A stretch of DNA of 64,000 bases from Stratiolaelaps scimitus (taxonomy: Eukaryota > Arthropoda > Arachnida > Mesostigmata > Laelapidae). How positions within the stretch are numbered: position 1 is the first letter of the stretch; every line of letters starts with the position of its first letter. The stretch lies in NCBI GenBank assembly GCA_019614645.1, contig JABWDB010000001.1, positions 1 through 64,000 of the forward strand, written 5' to 3'. Made by a program: the position numbers and the translations under genes. The notes beneath the pieces are model-generated. The model made no database searches, was not told the origin of the DNA, and saw only the letters and a list, made by a program, of their open reading frames with translations. Below, in pieces: positions 25,301 through 39,703 of the stretch.

Positions 25301-26300
25301 ACTCACTATCTCCTCTCATTCATAGTGAGATCGCGGTCTCCTTCAGGCCTGCTCGCCATTGCAGGCCCAAGCGCGGCTTGCTGTTTCTGCTGTTTGCCCC
25401 GGCCGCTGCCACTGTCAAGGAACCACACGAGTATTATAGTATCCGAGCGTGCTCGTCTTGCAAAAATAAGAGGCGATGACAGATAATGCAATCGATAGGT
25501 CGACATGGTGCACGTCTACCACCGTCTACAATGGTAGCAGCGGGATCGAGTGGCCTCTACGCAACTCCACGTTCCCTCTTCCCATCTATGTGTCCGCCTT
25601 TCCCGCGTCATTATTCCCTTATGCCGTATTCGTTGGCCAAGGTGGACCAAGGTAGAGCAAGGGTGTTACCAGCCAGTAGATCTGCGGACCGCCTGCTCTG
25701 CTCGAGTATGCCGTCGTCTATTCGAGCGGCCCATGCTAAATTGTCTCTCTCACCGGCCGATAGCGACGGGATGTTATTACCGCCATTGGCTGGTTGACCC
25801 AGCAGGCAGGCGAAGCACTACGGCCGGACACGGGCCATCCAGCGAGACGACAGCCAGCAAGAGCTAGAGCCGGCTAACTCTACGAATGGCTCGACCGTTG
25901 CTGAAACCCGTAACGCAGCCGGCTTGCCCGCACATCAGCTCGCTCGTTGCCTACCTCGCTCATCCGAGAGGTGGGGAGCAGGTTGCGCAGGTCGGCAGAA
26001 ATGGGTGTTGGCATTGACCTGCCACTGCTGGACGTGGATAATAGTAATGGCCAGTACAGCACTAGCTGCTGTAGCAGCAGCAGCAGGAGCATTGATGAAT
26101 TCACTTTGTCTCTCCCGCGTGTAATGCGACTGGACCCCCCGCATCTGTTACTGTACCTAGGCCATACCGCACCTCGCAGTGGACCGTATCCATGTACGGA
26201 ACACCTACCAACCATACGCTCTACCCATATGCCCCCCGCAATGCCCGCTTAACCTCGTCACCCTTTTCCGTCCCATACCATAAGCGTAGCAGGGAGCTAG
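22318..26300. other. GC-rich block, no recognisable gene
   Basis: Contains a palindromic TA run (23340-23365), a CCTG tetranucleotide run (23690-23709), a G run (23844-23853) and CGT/CTG triplets near 24055-24075 and 24205-24240. Frames of 100-157 codons overlap on both strands and are Arg/Ser/Pro-rich, as expected from triplet repeats. Confidence 0.4.
23340..23365. repeat. Perfect 26-bp palindrome with TA core
   Basis: GCG arms around a (TA)n core, self-complementary throughout. Confidence 0.8.
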
Positions 26301-29300
26301 CTTGAGAGAGAGAGAGAGAGCGAGAGCGAGTGTGGCAATAATGCTCTATCCCCCATGTATATATGACTGCGATACGCAGCTGGAGGTGGGGCTTGTTGGC
26401 TGGAAAGAGAGTCTTCACTGGCGAACAAGGTTTAACAAGGAGTGAGGTTTGGCAGCAGCACGGGAGGACGAGACGTCGAGTGTCTCCCTAGGGTTTCCGC
26501 ACTTCTATCCGCAATTGCTCGTGGCCAATGCAACCAACATCGCCCGCCTGCGGTTTTCATTGTTGTTATAGTGTCTGTCTCGTATGTCTAGCGTGTGTCC
26601 ATTGCTGATACAGCGTTGCACCGCAATGCTGAGTAGTGACCCCTCGCTGATATAACACGTATGGATCGCGCGTGCAGCAATTGCTGCCAGTCGCTCTTCT
26701 TTCGTCCCTTCCGATATATATCTATATCTATATATATATATATATATATGTGTAGGTGTGCTACTCGAGGTGGCGACAAAGTGGAGCCCGTATGATCTTT
26801 CGAGGGAGAGGTCCAATGACCTTCTTCCCATTGAGTCGTCTCCTTTAGTTGGCGCTGCTGGCAATGAAATACTTCACCATCCGATATGGCTTCATCGAGA
26901 ATACGCAGAGGTGTTGTCTCGTTGCCTGGTCACATTTATCCTTCGACAATCGACCTAAACGATCGAGGACCCCCCACTACAAATAGCAAACACATTTGCG
27001 ATGCTGCAGCCGAAGAGACGAGTTGAAATGTGCGGCAGACGTTTATTTAAATTCCACCTTCGTGAGGTAGACTCCTTTGTTCGTGGAGACGACTGCCAAT
27101 GCTATTATTGGAAAGGTTACGACTTTCTTTGACGTCACGCGGTTAGATAGCGATGGAACTGGTTGCATCGCTGGCCAAGCTGTGGTTACTTTAAAAGCCG
27201 TCAACTTGCTCTACGAAAAGGCTTCGGGCAGTGATTTGCAAACCAGAGGAACCTCCAACAACAACAGCCAAATTAACATCATCGTCAATTCATCGGCCCA
27301 CGTCTGTAGGCTCACACGATCGGGACGAACATGTCTTCATGGCTATTCAGGCTTCAAGGGTGACACGTTAGCTTGTCGGACCGAAGCGCCCAAAATAAGC
27401 ACCCAACTGCGAGAAATTTCATTGTACTGTTTACCTGAGTGCTTCGTGGAGCTGTACGGTTGAATCTTGAACCAGCTAACCTTAGTCTCACGCACGAATC
27501 AGGACACCGTAGTAAATCTAGTCGCCCTTGTTGATACGGAACAATTTTATTGGATTTTAGGGGGAGGGGGGGGGGCGGAAGGGATCTCCTAATCGGAGTC
27601 CTTCCAATCTTAGCAGCACAACAAAGCACTCAAAACTATACTAGTGTAACTGTGTTCGTTATTTCAGCTCCGTGAATCCGAAAATAAGCCACTTCCTGAG
27701 AGATACACCGATACGCATATCAGGGACCTTATCTAGAAGAGTCGTGTTATCTGATGCACCAGGCGATAAGCCCCCAACCATAATTGGTACAGCATTATAA
27801 TTGGAGGTATAGTGAAAACCCGCTTTGCTGACACGCCTCGATAGCACCACGTAGAACGCCATCACCAATATCAACTAGAAAATCGAGGATTCACGCTCGC
27901 CCGACGGCAATTTCTAATGGACTCATCCATTTGCTAGTCACAGTCGTTGTTCGTATAGGCTCTCATGCATTTATTTATCAGCGAGTAACGCCTTGATTAA
28001 CCGGAGAAATATTTCGAATGAATATTTATATTTGTTCGACAACTAATCAGAGCTATTCGTTACCATATATTCAAGCGTTCTATAACACACGAACGAGTAG
28101 GTACGGTGTGATACATACATACGAATATTATTCTTGACGGATAGAATCGATGCCACTAAACCAAGTGACTGCATGTATAATGCACAATGGTTGAGAATTG
28201 CGCCCAAATAAGTCGCGACACAAGTTATTGCGGACACAAGCACAGACGGCCTGTTTATCAGCGAGTTTTTATTTTACGCGCGCGTTTTTCTCTTTTGCAA
28301 GCAAAAGGTGGTAGCCATAGAGAGGATGCCAGCACCCATTCGTTGTCCCGAAGGCAGCTCAAATCGACTGAGGTAATAATGAACTGAGATGAATATATTC
28401 GGAAGGAAGATCATTTGTTGTGTGTTTGGATACCCCCACGGCAGTTGACGAAGATCTAACGAGCAGAGCCGACGACGAACTGACGACGAGCTAACGCTCT
28501 ATGATGTACGTATGCACATATGTGCGCGTATATGAGCGTCCACGCATAACGCTATCACATTAGCATCAGAGACTGATCAGTGAATCGGCAAGCAGAGCCA
28601 CCAGTGTCCGTCACTGGTCAACATCTCCGTAGGTGGGGTTCTCCGCCCAGCTCACAAACCCTTGGAGAATCTAAGAAGACATGTACAACACCATTGTTGT
28701 CTACTCAAGTAAAAAGCACTATTATTAGGTGATGCGATCAGCACTTAATCAGCAGATTTCAGCGGATTTTCAGCGTTCGTCTCCTCGATGGGTTCGCACC
28801 TCGACGTCCACGTGTCCCTGAAATACGAGAAATCGACTGCAATGTGTAATTGTGCACTTTTCAACGATCAGTAGCGACGAGTGTGTTGTTGAGTTGAATG
28901 TCTCGTCGACTCGACCCGAATCGGGTCCACAAGAGTCGTTTTGCTCTTCGTTCACACTATTGGAAAACTCGCCGCTTCTTTCGAGCGGGGGGCGGGTGGC
29001 TGGCTTAGCTTGGCGTGGCCGTCGTCGTCGTCACAAGCAGCAGACTGTGCAACGCACCCACATATCTTTGGCACGGACGAGTGCCGCCGCCGCCGCTGCC
29101 GCTTCGCCGCGGTAGCGAGGCGTTCGTTCCTTCTCGTAGAAGCTCAGCCCAGGAGCAGGAGCGCCGCGTCGGTTGTCTCGGCGCACTGCTCTCCCCACAG
29201 CCGCCGAGCCGCCCCATGGGGCGGGGGCCCGGGGGCCCGGGGACGCCTCCAGTCTCCGCTATCTAGCCGTGTTGCTATCTATGGAGGAGGCAGGCGGACA

Positions 29301-32059
29301 GACAGGGAACTGGCGCGTGTGTGTCTGGGTGGTTTGGCAATTGCAAACTGTGCCGCCGACATCGTACAGCGTCGCCGCTTTCGCCGTCGCAATTCGCAAC
29401 TGTCGACTCTTTACGCTGCACAAACAGCCTTTCGGCTTAGATTATTCACTATTCAGGCCAGCGGGTGGTAGTCCAAGTCGTAATTCACCATAGCTTGCGT
29501 CTTCGGCAGTAAACAAAATTTCCACAACGACAACGATCTCGACTGGCTGGACACGGCTCGTTGGATATTAGCCCAGCTAATGTTTGATGAACGAGACAGG
29601 ACACCCTCGTTGTGGGGAAAGGATTGTCAATCGATCAGCTGTTCTATATTGGGGCTGCTTTCTGCCGTAGGGATACATTGTAGCACGTCAGAGATCCACC
29701 TTAATGACATCATCGAAACGCGTGTTTTACCAACCCCACGAATCGATAGAATCTGTCTGTATATGCGTGCACGTTTTGGCCTAAGTTGCGTTAGTGTTCT
29801 GCAGGAAGATCGGATCCTCTCCACGAAATGAATGAATGGATTTCTGTTCGATAAAATCAGCCAAATATTATACCAACGGCTCGTATGGGAAAAAAATCAT
29901 TACGCTGCCCTTCATATCTGCGTGTGGGCGTGGATGTGTGCAAAGAGAGAGCTCAATGTAAGGAAATACGATACCTAAAGCTTCGTCGGTACCATCGACG
30001 CAAAGCTTATTACATCAAGTATATTCGAGAAGTAGACTCTACAGAGAGATATCTGCCGATCAGTCAGATATATCGAGAATCCCAACTTCCTGCTAGCACC
30101 GAGTGCAATACACATCCACGCATGAGACTCGCATGAGCGCAAATCGAATGGCCAGCGCAATCCGCTGAAATGGCAATCCGAGCTGTCTGAGCTCAATTCC
30201 GCTCAGACCTTCCGACAGGCTCAGTTTGCGCAGGGAAACTCATTAGGGACACACGCAGCAATTGGGGTCAAACGTGAAATGTGTATCTGTGAGACGGTCA
30301 CCATTGCCGCGACATATGTTCAACTGCATTGGGACGAGCAGGCCTTGTGTGGGCACGCACCGAGGCTGCATTTAGAAGAACTGGCTAAATTTTGTTTCGC
30401 TTACAAATCAAGCCGCACTCCCCAAGGCGGAGTTTCTCTGCAACTCGAAGAAATTTTCACTCGCCATAGTTTCTAACAATCAGCAATGGTTTCTAAACAG
30501 AAATGGAGCACAGTTCGAACCGAGATCTCAGCATCAATTATCCAGTCGAATAGTGTTCTACGTCGAGAAATCTATTCGGCGCTTGTCTCCAACTGTGATT
30601 TCTCCCCGCCAGTGTAAGTACACACGATCCAGGGCTGGGGAACCAGCAAAAGCCAGTGGTAGCACTAGATTCGCCAACACTTATCTTACTCACTCTGCTG
30701 CTGGGTCGGCCGTTGGCAAAATGCAATGTCTGCATCGTCTCTGCAATGCCGTGTGACGTGTCAAAAATGTGGACAAACCTCTTGACAAACTTCGTGGCCC
30801 GACCCCGTGGAATGGCCACGGAGGGCCGGCAGGGGGGGTCAGGGGCGATTCGGGCTTCACCTCCTCCTCTCCTGCAATTCCACTTCAGCATAAGCTGCTG
30901 CTGCTGCTGCTGTTGCAACAGCAAGAACAGCAGCGACAACATCGACAATCGAGACAGGAGCAAGAGCTGGCCGACAAGAACACAGCAGGCGCATAACAAC
31001 GATAACACAATAGCAACAACGGTGACGGTCCAAAATCGTAAACAAGATTTGAACAAATCCCTCGCACGCTGGCGTGTGCGCCCCTAACGAAATATTCACT
31101 TGACACATGCAGGGTAAAAAGTGACGAAAAAGCGGACGCCGGCCCTAGAATGAAGGCGTGTCAAGAAAAAAATACCGAAGGGAACAGCTCATTCTTCACA
31201 ACGCCCGCGCTTATCCAACGTGAGGCGGCTGCATTCGCGCGACATCAGGGGCATCATGGGACACGTATGGTGGCAGTTGGTCGTGCCAGTGTCGGTCTCG
31301 GATGCCGACAGCGGACGTCCGGAAACATCAGTCAGTCAGTCAAGCCGAGTCAACCCGCCTCGGCAGCACTTTCGTGCCTCGCTGGGAATCGAGTTGGCAA
31401 GTGGGTGAGATCGCGGGAGCTTTGCTTAGGAGAGCCCGAAGCACGACAGGCAACGGGCTACAGATGGCCGACGAGGAGAGTATAGAGGACGTGGAACGAC
31501 GAATTACAGAGAAGAAATTCCCACCCTTGCCGAGCTTTTTGGTGACGTATGCTCTCTGGTTGAGTTTGCTTGCAAGGTTGGGTTATTATTATTATTCGCT
31601 TTGAGCATGCCATGCCATCCGTACGAGAATGTTGTTGAATTTATTTATATAAACATCTTGATAGTAATAGTGGTGGTCGCTAGATTTGATCGACTAACGG
31701 CGTTGGCGGCGGAGGCGACGATAACAACCACAACCGGAGGGTGGCTGCCGGTCATAGAAGTGAACGGGCAGGGAATCGTAGGAGATGCACGAATGCACTG
31801 CGTGCAGTCAGCCAATGGATGAATGAACTGAGCGAATGGGGGGATTCGGAGGTCCGCCGGTGCCAGAAATGAAAAGGAGAGTTCACTTGCAAGCCGAAGT
31901 CGTGTTTTTCAAGCAGGCACGAACAATATGAACGAGTAGTGATGGGTTTGGACGGTGAGCACCCAGGTACGCCGGTCAGACGCTTGCTGCTTGGGCGGAT
32001 TCACGTGTCGATCGTAGGTCTGTCCACGTGCGAGGTACAGGGTGAAGATTGGCAGAGAT

Positions 32060-32062
<3 letters not shown>
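26301..32062. other. No recognisable gene; mixed AT-rich then GC-rich sequence
   Basis: Holds a GA tract at about 26304-26330, a TA run near 26720-26750, and a CTG run at 30894-30915. An AT-rich open frame of 128 codons at 27077-27463 has a protein-like composition but no domain I can name. The segment 27500-28850 is otherwise empty to my reading. Confidence 0.4.
30894..30915. repeat. CTG trinucleotide repeat
   Basis: About seven CTG units, followed by CAA/CAG-rich sequence. All overlapping frames give Gln, Leu or Cys runs. Confidence 0.85.

Positions 32063-32097
<35 letters not shown>
32063..32097. repeat. GA dinucleotide microsatellite
   Basis: Uninterrupted GA, 35 nt. A 207-codon minus-strand frame runs through it as an alternating Ser/Leu tract. 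Confidence 0.95.
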
Positions 32098-32100
<3 letters not shown>

Positions 32101-34014
32101 TGAACACGAAGTGGGAGAAAGGAAGTGAGAGAAAATCGGGATCAGGTCGATGAACAGAAACGCGGCCCTTCATAACTGACTCGCCGAGCAGAACGGTAGC
32201 ACGTTTCGAGCCGGAAAACAGGGACAGAGGAAGGAGATAGACACGATGCGGGGAAAACAGTGTGTCAACACAGATGTGAGGATGTGACGATGTCGATAAT
32301 GACGGTGGGAGCGGTGTCGGCACGAACGATGAGTATGACGACGACAACGATTGAGGGGCGGCTGGGAAAACGACATCATGCAAATTCAAACAAACCCACT
32401 CCGGCTCGTCCGTTGCCCGGCTAGCTGGGTTTCGAGGAGGAGCTACAAGTCTAGGCGACGAGCACTCTGATGCTTTTAGCAATAGCGGACGTGCAGACAA
32501 CCTTAGATTGACGTTACACTGCGATTCTGTTATGCCGTCATAGGAGAGGATGCAGAGACAGGAGGACGTCGACGACACGGTACCGTGTGCACGTTGCACT
32601 CACCTCCAGGGACACGCAGTCGTTTGCGTTCGTTTGCTCTTCGGAGGATCAAGAATAACTAATGATGTCCACCCACAGTTCTTGAGGGAACGCTAAAAAC
32701 GAACAAGAATTGCGTTTGGACAATCAGTAGTTGCGAAGCAGTTGCTGGCTGCATCGGACGACCATCGGGCGTAGTTCGTTGCGTCAACTGAGGCTGCGGT
32801 CGCGAACAAGCGCGACGACGACACGATGATGAGGATGATGCGAGCATCCACCCGTCGACATCCGTCAAGAAGTCTCACTACGGCGGGGACGACGCCTAAC
32901 ACTGGAACTGCACTGTGCACCAATGTCGAACCGATGTTGGACCGAGGCTACGACGCTGAGAGACGTCAACAGGAGGGACGGCTCGAGAAGGACCCTCAAA
33001 AAAGCATGCACGAGCCCCGCCACAACGGGCGGGGGCGAATCCGAGTTCAGGCCAGCGAGCAGAAAGCAGCTTGGGTGGCTGTAGGTTGCGGAGCGTGTGT
33101 CTGTGAGCCTGCGAGAGGGTACTGTCCTGGCGGCTATGTGAGCGGCGGGGACTTCGCTGATTCGCTTCGCTGGGAGGCGGACGAGGGAAGGGGCCTCCCC
33201 GGTCACACTGAGGAGGCCAGGCAGCGAGCTGGAACCCGAGCGAGCGAGCGAGCCAGCCAGGAAAACCGGCAAGCAGTACGAGAGCACGCCAGACGACGAA
33301 TGACGGGGTCTCCGCACCATCTAGCCGACAAGGCATGATACATGCGGCCACCAGCTCCGCCGCCAACTCCGCCATTTCAGAAATGTATAAAGGTACGGGG
33401 ACAAAGGAAGCTAGCGGTTGTGACGTGCGTATTCACCATGCGCGAACTCGACAGCAGCTTCGAGGCTTGATTCCAGCAGGAAAAGTCCACACACCTGTAA
33501 TTTGACTTGCTAATAAAATGGTCATACATGATAACGATAACGGTAAAATGCAGTAGTCATTGGCAAAACGAAGTGAGTCGCCAGTCGGAGTAGTCCTGCT
33601 GCATTCATTCGAAGAAGAGAAGAACAATGTTTGAAGCGTGTCACAAGTACAAGTTCACTCGGTTTTGATGTGGCAGCAAAGGCCAGTAACGATATGGGAG
33701 GCCTTAATATAATACTCAACAACTCAGAAACACCACGGTCGCGCCGGCGTACAACTTAGAACTGTCTGCAACAGCTGACTGAATTCGACTGAATGTATGT
33801 TGTTGGTGATCTAAGATGGATTGCAGTGTCAGATCGGTCGGGCTTGAGCTGAACGTTCGTGAAGCTTGCATATTGTTGTTTGTTGTCAAGCGACACACTT
33901 GACGGAGCCGAAGCGCGCTGCATTGGATGTCATCGGTATAAAGATATTCCCTCGTCGAATACATCCGCGCTCACTTCAACATTGCACGCAGGTCTCGCGC
34001 CGCCGTTGACACGA

Positions 34015-34047
34015 CCGCCACCGCCACCGCCGCCGCCGCCGCCGCCT
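34015..34047. repeat. CCG/CCA trinucleotide repeat
   Basis: About eleven near-perfect CCG/CCA units, read as poly-Pro on plus and poly-Ala/Val on minus. Confidence 0.85.
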
Positions 34048-35130
34048 CTGCTTCTGAACAGCCGGAAGGCAAACATGCACAGGTTCGAGAACGACTGTGT
34101 GAGCTTGTTTTATCGCTGTATTCCGAGTCAGACGAACTTCTGAGAAGCATGCTGCTGGAATTCTCAACACATATGGTAGGATCAGGATGGACTCGGGGGG
34201 AGGGAGGGGGAGTGGGGTGCGAAGGCTGGTCAGACAGAGGTGTTTGTAGAAAAGAACGAAACTGGCCAACGGCGGTACTCCTCTCGATTTTCTTATCGAC
34301 ATTCGACATATCCGTTCAGCATATACTTGCACGTACTGCCATCCGCACGACTTCTTCATCGCGATGAACAGCGAACGCACCGTATTGTATGTCTACAAAA
34401 CTCACCGGACGGAGCGGTGGAGCTCAGCAGCTTCAACAGATGGCGCACAGGCGGGGCCGGGCCTGGCGGCAAATAGGCCAGGGAGTTGGCTGGCCGGTCT
34501 GTGCCGGCAGGCCAACAGCAAGGAAGTAGGCAGCCCGATGGCGCCTGTCCGAGTTGTCGCGCACGAGCAAATCATCCACCACGCGCACGCGCCACTCGCT
34601 CTCGACGCCAGGTGACGCTTTGTTTATTGTTTGTACAGTGACAAATACATAGTGATGCACGTCTATATCTATATATACTATTATACTACTAGCACACAAA
34701 CTGCGGAGAAGACAACAGCAGCAGCAACAACAGCAGCAGTCGACTAATTCGCACCGTCGTTTAGCAGAACATCGCCGCCGACACGTCTTAAAGTTAGCAG
34801 TCCTTCTCACACAGCAGCTGGATGTCCGGCGAACTGCGTTGGCCAACAGCAGGCTAAGCCAACCGACGAACAAGTACAGAAGAACAAGCGAGAATTGCGT
34901 GCAAACGGCCGGCTCGCGGCGCAAGGGAAAACTCGCACGACTCGAACGCGATCGAGTGGAGGGGTGCGAATCGTACGGAGACGAATCAAGCCAACGGCCA
35001 ACGAGCGGACGGCGAGGCGAAGCACGAACTCGTCGGAGAGAGACACACGGAGAGAGCATCTGCTGGCTGTTATTCGCTCAGCAGTTCCTGAACTGGCGAT
35101 CTCCGAGGAGCGGGTCCGGGGTGGGGGCAT

Positions 35131-35137
35131 TATATAG
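35131..35137. promoter_or_regulatory. Candidate TATA box (direction unresolved)
   Basis: TATATAG on plus, and CTATATAATG read on minus, sits between a GC-rich flank and a GA-rich stretch (35138-35168). On minus it would drive transcription into the CT-rich 35.1-34.6 kb region; on plus into the GA-rich 35.2-35.6 kb region. No initiator matching the arthropod TCAGT consensus is correctly spaced. A suggestion only. Confidence 0.22.
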
Positions 35138-38100
35138 CGGGTGAGGTAGAGAGGGAGGGCAGGGAGAGGACACACGCAGGCCCTGATTGGTCCAGAGAGC
35201 CTCGATCAACAGGGAAGAGCGGGAAGCGCTCCAGTGAGCTCAAGTATAGAAGTGGACCATCAGGCCCATGGACGCCCGGCCGCAGGTCCAACCCAACCAA
35301 CGGAGCCGAGCCCAGGGCAGGCCATCGAAGCCCACCCCAGTCAAGATCAAGAACTCAGATCAAGTGAAGTGAATGAGCGAGGTGAAAGAGCGACCATGAG
35401 AGAGGAGAGAGAGAGGAAGAGAGACAGGAGGGGGGAACCATCAGGAGGCTATAGAAGACGAACGCCCCAAGACAGCGAATACAGCATTCAGCAAATAATC
35501 AGCAGCAGCAGCAGCAGAAGCAGCCACTGGCGCGGCCTGGCACCCGGACCCCGGCAACGCCTTGTCATCGGCACTCATCGAACTGCCGGACAGCGGTAGC
35601 AGCAGCAGCCACCGTCGAGCCAAGGCAAAGGCGGAAACCTGTTTGGCCAGGTCAACGGATGTAGTCGGCAAGTCATTCTACAGGTTGTCTTGTCATGGAT
35701 CATGAACGGCCATGACTGCGACTAGCCGGCTGAACCCCTGAACTTCGAAGGACCTCTGCTTGCTTCTGAGAGGCTGTTGTCCACTCAGAGCAAGCGATCA
35801 CTACTGAACAAGGGACTTCACAGCCTACCACCAGTACCACTACTATTACTACTACTACTTTCAGCGACCCAGAAGCTCACTGTACTTGCCTCTGCCCTCT
35901 CTGTCTCTCGCTGTCTTCTCAGGAGCAGCAGCAGAAGAAGAATCCGTCCCTTTCATTCACTTGCTTGCTAGTCTAGCTGCATCCCGACCGTCATCTGGGC
36001 AGATCTGCAGATTGGCGAGCCAACCAAACGCTCTGCAATCCAGCGCGGCCAGCTTCATTCGTACCCAGAACCAGCACCCGCTCCTCTTGTTCCGTAGGAC
36101 TTTGCACGATTGAACGATCTGTAGGCCCGGCCGCCTACTGGGTCTGTGGGAAGTAGTCTCCATGGAGTCCGTGGGGCACGCGCATAGAATGTGCCAATTG
36201 CCCAGAATAAACACTTAGCTTCGCAGTTTGCCTCCCCAAGTTCTCCCCGGGGGCCACACCGCGTCCCCGCTTCGTTCTCGCTGGGCAGAACTGCATCTTT
36301 GCGCGTCTAATGCCGCCAGCAGCCGCCGCCTCCTCCTGTGGAGCCGGCTAGGCTGAGGCTGGGTCTGCCAACGAGAAGCCCGCTTTGGCAGATGCCCTCC
36401 AGCGCTCGAACATTTCGCCAATCTAGAACTGGTGTGCAGAGGGAGCGCAGGACTTTGAACATTTCAGAATGACGAGCAGAGACCAAACAAGACATTCGTT
36501 TGCTTTCGGGCAACGTTGCAGACAGGCCCATGCATGTGTGACCAGACAGCCAACGTAACTGGTTAGAACTCGTTCGATAGATACCGCTTGTTAACACAAA
36601 TTAGACTTGGCAGTAACGGAGTATATTGGCGCACTCGGCGAAGGCAACAGGAGCTACCGGCTGTTGACTATCAGCTACCGACTATGAACTACAGGCAAGC
36701 GCGCGAGTTTACTACGAAAGGCGCTGTGGAGGGCCGGTCCCTCCCGAAAGCCACCGCTCACCACTAGAGGTGGTTCTGACCACCTAAAAAAGAACACGCA
36801 ACCAGAGGTGAGACTGGTATCTAAGTGGTGTCCCTTTCTCGCAGTAACAGTTTGAACTCGAGTACGGACAGTGCCAGTAAGTAGGTAGGTATTGGCTTGA
36901 TTCGGCAGTGAATGCTGCCACTCGCCGAAGAACTCTGGTAGGACTCGATGTATCGGCAACTACAGCCCCCACCCTCCGGGCACACTTCAGCGCTTCTCGA
37001 TTGAAATGTCCAACTTGGCAATGTGAAAATAAATTGTCATCCGCATGGCCACCGCGCCGTTTCTCGGAAAGCCTTCACACAGCTTGGCAAGCGAGCAGCA
37101 ACTCGCACCGCCTCCTAAACCTGTCGGAGTTCCATCGACCTTCCGTGGGCTCATGGGCCCGCTCGGTCGCTGCGACAGAGACCGAACCACACAGCCGCCT
37201 GAGGTCCATTTCAATCCGATACCGCTGGTCATGGTCCGCGGAGCAAAAAGTTCACTTCGAGTGAGGTAAGCAGCGAGAACTCCATCAGGAGTTGAGAACT
37301 CCGCACCAACTCGGCTCTGTGTGTCACTACTCAAGGCGTCTGATTTCTTCTTCTTCTACTGTACGAGAATGTTGGGACGTTTCGTATACGAAGCAAGTAG
37401 AACGTTTGGCAAGGCAGCCTGCATTTGTCCATTTGGGCATCCCGGGCGCCGGGTGGGCAATTCTTAGATCTTGGTTTCCAGCGTTTCGAGCTGGATCGCC
37501 GCATCATCGAAGCATAGCGTCCGTATCACGAAGGCTGCGCAGCCAGTAGTCGTGACCGCCAGCGATCATCTTCGAGGAAGCAATCTGAAACATTCCGAAT
37601 CGAATGCCCGTTCTCTTTAAAAAAAACACAGTCTTCGATCGACAGAAAAAAAGAGAGGAGATCAGATCCTTAAATGGATGCCTCTCTTGATCAAAGCTAA
37701 GATATAGTCGCAGCATAGGGTATCAATGCAATGCGATCCTAATGGCGAACTCCCGATCGTGTTTATAATAATATGCCACCTATTATAATACGTGGTGGCT
37801 TTGGCGGGAAGAGCCAGAGAGCATCGAGGGGGTCCTCTCGATAAGAAGACAAGTACGATATGATTTGGTTGAATATAACGAGCGTCGTATACGTTTCGGT
37901 ATGCATTTCGTTATAAAACATTATTATAGAAACAGAGATAACTCTTTCTCACGATGGCGATTTCGGGCAGATCCTGTAGGGATGGCCTATGGAAACTTCG
38001 ACACGTGTGATTACCACATTCACAATATTGCCGGCCGTACAATTTCAATGCGGCCGCCGAGAACACAAGTGCTCTGTTATAGACTTTTGAACGCAGCATG

Positions 38101-38807
38101 CCATTTAACATTTTTGGATGGAAATAATTATCTATAAAGTAAGAAAGTATTTCGAAATCATCCTTTTTGTATTGATCTCTAAAGGATGTCAATACACGTC
38201 AACGGATCAAGACGTAGTAAATGTACAGAGATTTCAATAGGCGACAATACGTACGCCAAACCTCCGACCCCCCCCCCCTTCAGTGAGAAATGCCACGGGA
38301 AGATAAAGGAAACTTTTCAGCAGATCTTTAGATTTTATGTAATTTCATATTGTGCGATACCCACTCGTCTCGTCGATATAGGTAACCCGAGCGGAAGCGC
38401 GTAGCCTATGCAACTCGGCCTGGACATACAGGGGGAAGCTAGGCATAAAAGAGCAGCTCGTAGTTTGATCGTCCCAATCGAGAGTCCTGTATAAGCGTCA
38501 CCCTCGAGGAGGCGAAAGCGACTCTCACGACAGAGATTGAACTGACCTCCGGGTCGGGGCTGTTGCAGACTGCCGTGCATGTTCACACCAGATTGCTGCC
38601 GCCGCTGCTTGTAAGGTCGATCGGGTGCGGACGAGGCAAGCTACGTATAATGGAGATCCTGTGGCGCGATTCGCGCTCAGGACCGCGTGCCTTCTCTCTG
38701 CTTGAGCCACTGGACACCTACAGGGGACGGGACCATGCTCGACAGTGGTATTCGACTATGGCGCTCGCGGTGGTGATGTGACGAACTCGTTTCGGCTCCG
38801 ACCACCG

Positions 38808-38822
38808 GCTAGCTAGCTAGCT
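38808..38822. repeat. CTAG repeat enclosed by CCGACC / GGTCGG arms
   Basis: Three to four CTAG units flanked by the inverted hexamers CCGACC (38799-38804) and GGTCGG (38825-38830), making one larger foldback. Confidence 0.75.
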
Positions 38823-39703
38823 CCGGTCGGTGCGCGAGAGAGAGAGAGCAGGACAGTGTGGGCCATGGTGGACGATGGGGTGTCGCGGGAAGAGGGATAA
38901 AAGCACGGCTCATGGGGGAACCATTGCAGGAGCGAACGCAAGAATGCAATTAAAGTCGCGGCCGGCTTTAAGGGGGGGGCGGGCCGGCGGTCCCTGTCTC
39001 TCTCGGCCTGCTCGGCTAAGCTTGCTGTCTCCCTCGTGTCGTACTGGTCCCGGTCTTAGTTCATCCTTCTTAGTTCCTCTTCGGTTAGCAGGACAGAGAC
39101 AACGCGAGGAGATACCAAACGTTCATCGTAGTGGCAGTCCTTCCGTCGACTAAAATGACCCAGATGCCCACTCGACAGCAGTGTCTGGATCTTTCAAACG
39201 TTTTCCGTGAAGGCAAATGCGTCAACGTCACGGCGCATATGGACAACCACAGCTTGGAGAAATACACCGCTAGTGGGATACGTCCTACGTGGCAGGTTCG
39301 CATCCTCGCGTGCCCTCATGGAGGTGCGGATCTTTCCCGCCGATATTTCTTCTACTGATGCCATTATACAGGATAAGTGCCGAGCACTGGCTGATGGGAG
39401 AAGGCCGCAAACGAATGTCCAGCAGATCTCTCAAAACTCAGACGTTCTGGAAACGACCGGTATTTGTCAATATCAACAGATGAGATATATCCCTTATATC
39501 CAAGCTTGTCGCTGCAACGGATGTTTGTGACGAGAACGAACGCACAAATCAAATGTCCATACAAAACGAAAATAGGCAAAATGCCCACATACATGTATAC
39601 GGTGAATCTTGGAAACAGCCAATGCGGGTAGCATTTCTACAATCCTTAATTATATCTAGCACTCGTATGCTAGGATGTATGTTTGGACCGGCGTATCAAT
39701 CAA

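Larger units (their letters stand above)
32098..36250. other. GC-rich block with promoter-like pieces, no recognisable gene
   Basis: Rich in CGA/CAG/GA elements, with a CGAG tetranucleotide run at 33239-33256, a CCG run at 34015-34047 and GA tracts at 35395-35425. TATA-like boxes occur at 33385 and 35131. Open frames up to 208 codons on either strand are low complexity. The block could be the 5' region of a gene whose coding exons lie outside recognition. Confidence 0.4.

Noticed and set aside
31976..32599. 207-codon minus-strand frame
   Set aside because: It depends on the GA microsatellite (Ser/Leu alternation) and has no recognisable domain.
34433..35059. 208-codon minus-strand frame downstream of a TATA-like box
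   Set aside because: Contains a poly-Cys run from a CAG repeat and no known domain; overlapping plus-strand frames are equally open.
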